A stretch of DNA of 24,481 nt, taken from a virus. Shown piece after piece: positions 20,765-24,481 of this stretch. The stretch spans positions 1 through 24,481 of the IMG/VR virus record IMGVR_UViG_3300020478_000062. One strand, given 5' to 3'. Under the pieces are notes generated by a model. That model saw only the letters and a program-made list of their open reading frames with translations. It was not told the DNA's origin and made no database searches. The stretch's first letter is position 1. Every line of letters begins with the position of its first letter. A program made the translations under genes and the position numbers.

Positions 20765-22453
20765 ATGTGGCAAAAGATATTTTCTCTACCTATTAATCCT
20801 AAGTTAGATCCTAACTTCATTAAGGGTGAGTTTCTTGAGTTCTTAATGAGAAATAGAGATTGGATTTATGATCTCTATTTTACATGTAGGATGCCACCAT
20901 TCACTCAGGATGCAATGGGTGATGTATTCTTTACTCAGGACATGGAGTTCCAAGTAATAGAAATGGCAATGTGGTTATCTGAAATCACAGGGATTCCACT
21001 ATCTGCAACATTCAATAACATATATGTGAGACCAGACCAGAAAGGTTTGGATATGTTTATCACAAACTTTAAGCAATTATATGATGCTGGTGTTAAGATA
21101 GTAACTCTACCTCATACTTCATGGGTATTAACTGGACAGATACAGAAAGAATATCCTGAATTATACATTAAGAACACTATACTTAGAGAAGTAACAAGAC
21201 CTAATGAGATAGTTCAATTAGCAAGAGCAGGATTTCATTATATTAATCTCGATAGAGATTTAATGAGAGATAGAGATAGACTGATAGAAATAAAGGAAGC
21301 AAAAGAATACTGTGCAGAGCAAGGATATCCTGTTAAGTTATCAATATTAGTTAACGAAGGTTGTTGGGGTAATTGTCCTATAATGCCTGAACATTATCAC
21401 TATAATAATACTAGAAATGGTGATGATCCTCAATATTTTAATGATACAATTAGCAGAGTTAGTTGTAGTAAATGGGATGCAGTAGAGGGAGGACTGGCAG
21501 CACTCAAGGCAGCAAATCTACCACCTTGGAAGAGTGATTGGGAAGAGTTTTTAGAGTTAGGTATAGATGTCTTTAAACTACATGGTAGAGAGTCAGCAAC
21601 TAGACTTAAAGAGTCTATGGATATTATTAATAGATGGGTATTAGATAAGAAACTATTGTTCCCTACATTCCAAGAATATATTGAAGACGTTGATATTAAA
21701 GAAAGACCTATTGATGTATGGAGAGATAAGATTAAGACATGTCAGTTCAACTGTTGGAAGTGTAACTACTGTGACCTAGTTTATAAAAATGGTAAAAATA
21801 ATAAAGTTAATTTTAAAATCAATGAAATAATAAAGGCAATAGACAAAGCAGAGTTAGGTGAAAGCAATTATACTGGAGTGTGCATTGAGTCATTAACTTC
21901 AGAAACTACTAAACATTTTCTCAATAATATATGTGCTATTGAAGGAACAAAGTATCTTGAGTTAGGTGTGTATGGTGGTGGTACATTCTATTCAGCATTA
22001 CAAAATAACAATGTTAAAGGTTATGCTGTTGATGATTTTAAAAAGAGATACCTATCACCAGAGAGAGATGACATAGAGTTTACACCATTTACTAATCCAA
22101 AGACTGCATTTTTAACACCACCATGGTACCCAGATAAGAGATATGACTTTGAACTCATTGAAGGTAATATTTCTGAGGTAGAAATACCAGAGCAATGTAA
22201 TGTTATATTCTATGATGCAGACCATGACCCAGTTGAACAATATAAGAATCTACAACACATTTGGCAATACTGTGATGATGAGTTTATATTATTAGTTGAT
22301 GATGCAAATATGCCTGGAGTTATTGATAGTGTTGATGATGTAATTAGAAGTAATAATCCTACAGTATTATTTGAGAGAAAGATATTAACATCTATTCCTG
22401 AAGATTTAAACTCTTGGTGGAATGGTATCTATATTTTATTGATACAAAAATGA
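20765..22453 (+). CDS. U32-like Cys-rich TIM-barrel fused to SAM-dependent methyltransferase (cassette B, gene 4)
   Basis: 562 aa, starting MWQKIFSLPINPKLDPNFIK. ATG 20765 puts FSLPINP six residues from the start; in-frame ATG 20729 would add 12 residues and overlap the preceding gene by 20 bases, so either is possible. Domain order matches cassette A: DLYFTCRMPPFTQDAMGD, TLPHTSWV, FHYINLDRDLMRD, LVNEGCWGNCPIMPEHY, DVFKLHGRE, then CQFNCWKCNYC. All seven candidate Fe-S cysteines are kept (C200, C204, C234, C326, C330, C333, C336). The methyltransferase part has YLELGVYGGGT (397-407), AVDDF, FYDADHDP (482-489), LLVDDAN (509-515) and WWNG. Keeping every Cys while other residues diverge argues that both copies are active proteins. 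Biochemical reaction and substrate are unknown. Confidence 0.65.
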   Translation: MWQKIFSLPINPKLDPNFIKGEFLEFLMRNRDWIYDLYFTCRMPPFTQDAMGDVFFTQDMEFQVIEMAMWLSEITGIPLSATFNNIYVRPDQKGLDMFITNFKQLYDAGVKIVTLPHTSWVLTGQIQKEYPELYIKNTILREVTRPNEIVQLARAGFHYINLDRDLMRDRDRLIEIKEAKEYCAEQGYPVKLSILVNEGCWGNCPIMPEHYHYNNTRNGDDPQYFNDTISRVSCSKWDAVEGGLAALKAANLPPWKSDWEEFLELGIDVFKLHGRESATRLKESMDIINRWVLDKKLLFPTFQEYIEDVDIKERPIDVWRDKIKTCQFNCWKCNYCDLVYKNGKNNKVNFKINEIIKAIDKAELGESNYTGVCIESLTSETTKHFLNNICAIEGTKYLELGVYGGGTFYSALQNNNVKGYAVDDFKKRYLSPERDDIEFTPFTNPKTAFLTPPWYPDKRYDFELIEGNISEVEIPEQCNVIFYDADHDPVEQYKNLQHIWQYCDDEFILLVDDANMPGVIDSVDDVIRSNNPTVLFERKILTSIPEDLNSWWNGIYILLIQK

Positions 22454-23007
22454 AACATCTAAAAGGATTTAATTTCCCTGCTGATAACTTTAGACATGGT
22501 ATAGATGAACCTTATGTCTTTGATAATTTCTTAGAAGATAAGAAGTTTCTTCCTATATTTGATGCAATGAAAGCACCAGCATTTCCTTGGAGGATGACAA
22601 AGATATTAGATGATACTGAAGATAATTATCTTACTAACATCCAAATGGCACATATGTTCTATGACCATTATTCACCAGAGGATGAAAGTATAAATTTATT
22701 GTTTCCAATATTAGAGGCAATAGATCCTATATCAATTCTTAAGATTAAGGCAAATGTTTTAACTAAGACTGATACTATAGTTGAACATGGACTACATAAT
22801 GATATAGAGAATAGATTGGATTGTCCATTCATTAAAACAGCAATACTGTATATGAATACATGTGACGGTTATACTAAATTCTCTAATGATGACAAAGTTA
22901 ATAGCGTCCAAAATAGATTCGTGGTTTTCCCAAACTCATTGCAGCATACGGGTAGTACCACTACCAATTCGCCTTTTAGGATGGTTATTAACATCAACTA
23001 CATATAA
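22450..23007 (+). CDS. 2-oxoglutarate/Fe(II)-dependent oxygenase-like protein (cassette B, gene 5)
   Basis: 185 aa, starting MKHLKGFNFPADNFRHGIDE. ATG 22450 overlaps the methyltransferase stop in an ATGA junction; the frame is open further upstream but no better start is seen. Core: LKIKANVLTKTDTIVEHGLH then NDIEN, giving H116-x-D118; ILYMNTCDGYTKF; FPNSLQHTGSTTTNSPFR with H166 and R177; end NINYI. It matches the 168-aa enzyme of cassette A through most of its length, with a somewhat longer N-terminus. Expected chemistry is 2OG- and O2-dependent hydroxylation. Last gene before the transcriptional break at 23008-23087. Confidence 0.75.
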   Translation: MKHLKGFNFPADNFRHGIDEPYVFDNFLEDKKFLPIFDAMKAPAFPWRMTKILDDTEDNYLTNIQMAHMFYDHYSPEDESINLLFPILEAIDPISILKIKANVLTKTDTIVEHGLHNDIENRLDCPFIKTAILYMNTCDGYTKFSNDDKVNSVQNRFVVFPNSLQHTGSTTTNSPFRMVININYI

Positions 23008-23033
23008 TACAATTCGGATAGTGTCACACACCA

Positions 23034-23062
23034 TTGCAATCCTGTAATCAATGTGTTATACT
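23034..23062 (+). promoter_or_regulatory. sigma70-type promoter
   Basis: TTGCAA (23034-23039) and TATACT (23057-23062) are separated by exactly 17 bases, and a TG one base before the -10 (23054-23055) makes it an extended -10. It sits in the 80-base gap between cassette B and a run of small genes. This is the best host-polymerase promoter I see in the window, suggesting that the genes from 23088 on are expressed early. Confidence 0.65.
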
Positions 23063-23087
23063 AACGGACGTAAAAGGTTATAAACCA

Positions 23088-23366
23088 ATGCCTAAATTTC
23101 GATTTGAATGTATAGATGACGATAATGTTGTCACAACGAAAACATTCGAGACCGCATATTTGCAGGAATGTGTAGAACAATCACAAGACTTTCTTCATGG
23201 ATGTGGATTTGTATTTGATGAATTATCATATACTAAATCTAAACTATCTCCTGAAGAAGAGGATGAAGCATCTAAGGAGGATGCAAAAGTTCTACTTCAA
23301 GAAGTTATGTTTGGTAAAACCTTAAAAGATAAGTCCACAATTACAGACTGGACTGCAACTGATTAA
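23088..23366 (+). CDS. small acidic protein, function unknown
   Basis: 92 aa, starting MPKFRFECIDDDNVVTTKTF. ATG 23088 lies downstream of the promoter and about ten bases after AAAAGG; the frame is open to 23034, but that would start inside the promoter. Residues ~1-45 are beta-like with two Cys (FRFECIDDDN, FLHGCGFVFDEL), a pattern I recall from small cyanophage proteins (MPxFRFEC...FLxGCGFxFD). The second half is an acidic helix (SPEEEDEASKEDAKVLLQEV). No catalytic motif seen. Confidence 0.7.
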   Translation: MPKFRFECIDDDNVVTTKTFETAYLQECVEQSQDFLHGCGFVFDELSYTKSKLSPEEEDEASKEDAKVLLQEVMFGKTLKDKSTITDWTATD

Positions 23367-23408
23367 GTTGCTATATAAATTTAAGTTGTTTCATTCGCAA
23401 TCAAACAA

Positions 23409-23588
23409 ATGGGTAAAACTTTTAGACGAGGTGGTGCCGAGCGAGGATATTCTTCTCCAGGTAAATCACTTAGGGATAAAAGACAATCAAGTAAAAGTAC
23501 AAATCGCTCTTACGAATCTTATGACGAATCATACACCAAAAGGAAACAAAGTGCTAAGAGTCACCACACACCCTACAGAGAAACGTGA
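23409..23588 (+). CDS. small basic disordered protein, function unknown
   Basis: 59 aa, starting MGKTFRRGGAERGYSSPGKS. Very rich in Arg, Lys, Ser and Tyr, with no hydrophobic core, so probably disordered and possibly nucleic-acid binding. The MGKTFRRG start is familiar from small cyanophage proteins, which is why this frame is preferred here over the longer overlapping frame that runs from 23368. No clear ribosome site precedes it. It overlaps the next gene by 38 bases. Confidence 0.55.
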   Translation: MGKTFRRGGAERGYSSPGKSLRDKRQSSKSTNRSYESYDESYTKRKQSAKSHHTPYRET

Positions 23589-23703
23589 AACAACTGAGGA
23601 ATTTATTAATCGATTAACTGATGAAGATGAGATTTATCAGGACTATAGTTTTGATGATGGTTCATCCTTTCCAGCAGAAATAGATTATACTACTCAGACA
23701 TAA
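23551..23703 (+). CDS. small acidic protein, function unknown
   Basis: 50 aa from GTG 23551: MLRVTTHPTEKRETTEEFIN, then an acidic tail (DEDEIYQDYSFDDGSSFPAE). The GTG is preceded by a good AAAAGGAA five bases upstream, which decides the start; ATG 23521 and TTG 23368 are in-frame alternatives giving 60 or 111 aa. The part between 23368 and 23521 conflicts with the neighbouring MGKTFRRG gene. Stop and next ATG overlap (TAATG at 23701-23705). Function unknown. Confidence 0.45.
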   Translation: MLRVTTHPTEKRETTEEFINRLTDEDEIYQDYSFDDGSSFPAEIDYTTQT

Positions 23704-23897
23704 TGAAGGATCAGAATACAATCGATGACAATGAAGATTATAATCAGAAATGGAATCGAGGACTAGATTTGTACATTGAAAGTGTACACAAACCAGACAA
23801 TGCTCTTCGTGCATGTGCTCATAATCAGAAATGTTATAATGAGTTAATGGATGTACGAGAGCATGTTTTAGAATACCTCAAAACAATAAGGAGATGA
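23703..23897 (+). CDS. small helical protein, function unknown
   Basis: 64 aa, starting MKDQNTIDDNEDYNQKWNRG. Acidic N-terminus, then helices carrying a CAHNQKCYNELMDVREHVLE segment with two Cys six residues apart. Coupled at both ends: TAATG with the preceding stop and ATGA (23894-23897) with the next start. No recognised domain. Confidence 0.65.
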   Translation: MKDQNTIDDNEDYNQKWNRGLDLYIESVHKPDNALRACAHNQKCYNELMDVREHVLEYLKTIRR

Positions 23898-24100
23898 ACC
23901 CTACTCACACAATCGATTTACCTGCTTGTTTGTATCTTCAAGATGAAGAAAAACAAGTGCTAAAAGATGCTTTGCTCTGTTATATTAAAGAGTTAGAAAT
24001 AAAAGCAAAAAAAGATAAAATTCTATCTGTTGAGGCATACCAAGAGGTCATGGGTATGTTAACTAAAATCATCAAAAAAACAGGGTTATCTCATGATTGA
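23894..24100 (+). CDS. small helical protein, function unknown
   Basis: 68 aa, starting MNPTHTIDLPACLYLQDEEK. Predicted helical with a basic second half (LEIKAKKDKILSVEAYQEVM). AAGGAG lies directly against the ATG, too close for ideal use, so translation probably relies on coupling with the preceding gene through the ATGA overlap. Its TGA overlaps the next gene by 8 bases. Function unknown. Confidence 0.65.
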   Translation: MNPTHTIDLPACLYLQDEEKQVLKDALLCYIKELEIKAKKDKILSVEAYQEVMGMLTKIIKKTGLSHD

Positions 24101-24481
24101 AGTATTTTCTCCTAAGTGGTATTATATTAATAAATTGGAGGAGGAAAAACAGAATAAAGTTACTGAATTGTTTACAGATTTCATTGATGATGATTCAAAC
24201 TTTAAACAACCACCTGCATGGAATTGTAATATTCAATGTTCTTATCAACATGAGAATAATTCCAAAGCACCTTGGGATGCTTGGTTAGAAATTGTTAGAC
24301 CACAGTTTGATAATTTCATCGAAGAAGTTGGTTGTCTTCAAGATATAGAAATACTACCTCAAGAAGCATGGGTTAATAAGTATTTGCCTGGTGATTCACA
24401 AGAGTATCATAATCATTGCACACCTAATACTAATATTAGTATGGTATATTTTCATACTGTCAATGAGGATGATAATTGTAA
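24093..24481 (+). CDS. 2OG-Fe(II) oxygenase-like protein (partial, cut by window end)
   Basis: 129 codons are visible, starting MIEVFSPKWYYINKLEEEKQ, with no stop before the edge. The segment AWVNKYLPGDSQEYHNHCTP (92-111), then NTNISMVYFHT, resembles the start of the double-stranded beta-helix in phage putative 2OG oxygenases (WxNxYxxGxxQxxHxH...SxVYYL), with H106 and H108 as candidate metal ligands. The distal His and Arg would lie beyond the window, so the call is tentative. ATG 24093 overlaps the preceding gene by 8 bases. This frame, not the overlapping one from 24097, gives the coherent protein. Confidence 0.55.
   Translation, partial: MIEVFSPKWYYINKLEEEKQNKVTELFTDFIDDDSNFKQPPAWNCNIQCSYQHENNSKAPWDAWLEIVRPQFDNFIEEVGCLQDIEILPQEAWVNKYLPGDSQEYHNHCTPNTNISMVYFHTVNEDDNC

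Noticed and set aside
12453-23007. Recent tandem duplication at the DNA level
   Set aside because: Corresponding genes share protein motifs but the DNA differs at many codons and several genes differ in length or architecture, so a recent copying event is unlikely.
24097-24288. 63-codon plus frame at the right end
   Set aside because: It is a shadow of the oxygenase-like frame from 24093, which is open to the window edge and has family motifs.

Overview
The window looks like part of the genome of a T4-like marine cyanophage (a large contractile-tailed virus of Synechococcus or Prochlorococcus) or a close relative. The evidence is AT-rich DNA packed with small overlapping genes nearly all on one strand, late-promoter-like octamers of the TATAAATA type before structural genes, several proteins that I recognise as typical of cyanomyovirus virions, and many 2-oxoglutarate/Fe(II) oxygenase-type genes. 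Host and exact taxon are inferences. I saw no tRNA, IS element, CRISPR array or photosynthesis gene.

Layout. (1) 1-2101: small genes of mostly unknown function, many coupled by ATGA or TAATG junctions. They include one minus-strand gene (931-1098) that converges on a shared bidirectional terminator (888-911) and diverges from the next plus-strand gene across a 186-bp regulatory interval. (2) 2101-8932: three large virion structural genes (440, 493 and 1317 aa), two with late-type promoter boxes directly upstream. (3) 8942-12427: short fibre modules, a 2OG-Fe(II) oxygenase, and two fibre proteins with different C-terminal adhesin-like domains. (4) 12453-17593: a five-gene cassette of fibre with a Kelch-like tip, a fibre-assembly-like protein, a coiled-coil protein, a fused [Cys-rich U32-like TIM barrel + SAM methyltransferase], and a 2OG-Fe(II) oxygenase. 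(5) 17586-17939: a small membrane protein. (6) 17951-23007: a second diverged copy of the same cassette, with the fibre split into two polypeptides. (7) 23034-24481: a sigma70-like promoter and a run of small genes, ending in another 2OG oxygenase-like gene cut by the window edge.

How the parts may work together. The fibre genes share a short N-terminal tag and a recurring PxGTTAQRP...RxNT...EVYxGxxW module but carry different C-terminal tips, as expected of a set of interchangeable host-recognition proteins. The most notable content is the tandem cassette in (4) and (6). Each copy joins a Kelch-like adhesin to a predicted Fe-S protein fused to a methyltransferase and to a non-heme iron hydroxylase. 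I propose, as inference only, that these are dedicated systems that modify either the adhesin or its receptor by hydroxylation and/or methylation. The same gene order with protein-level divergence points to an old duplication or to two independent acquisitions of one module, not a recent repeat.
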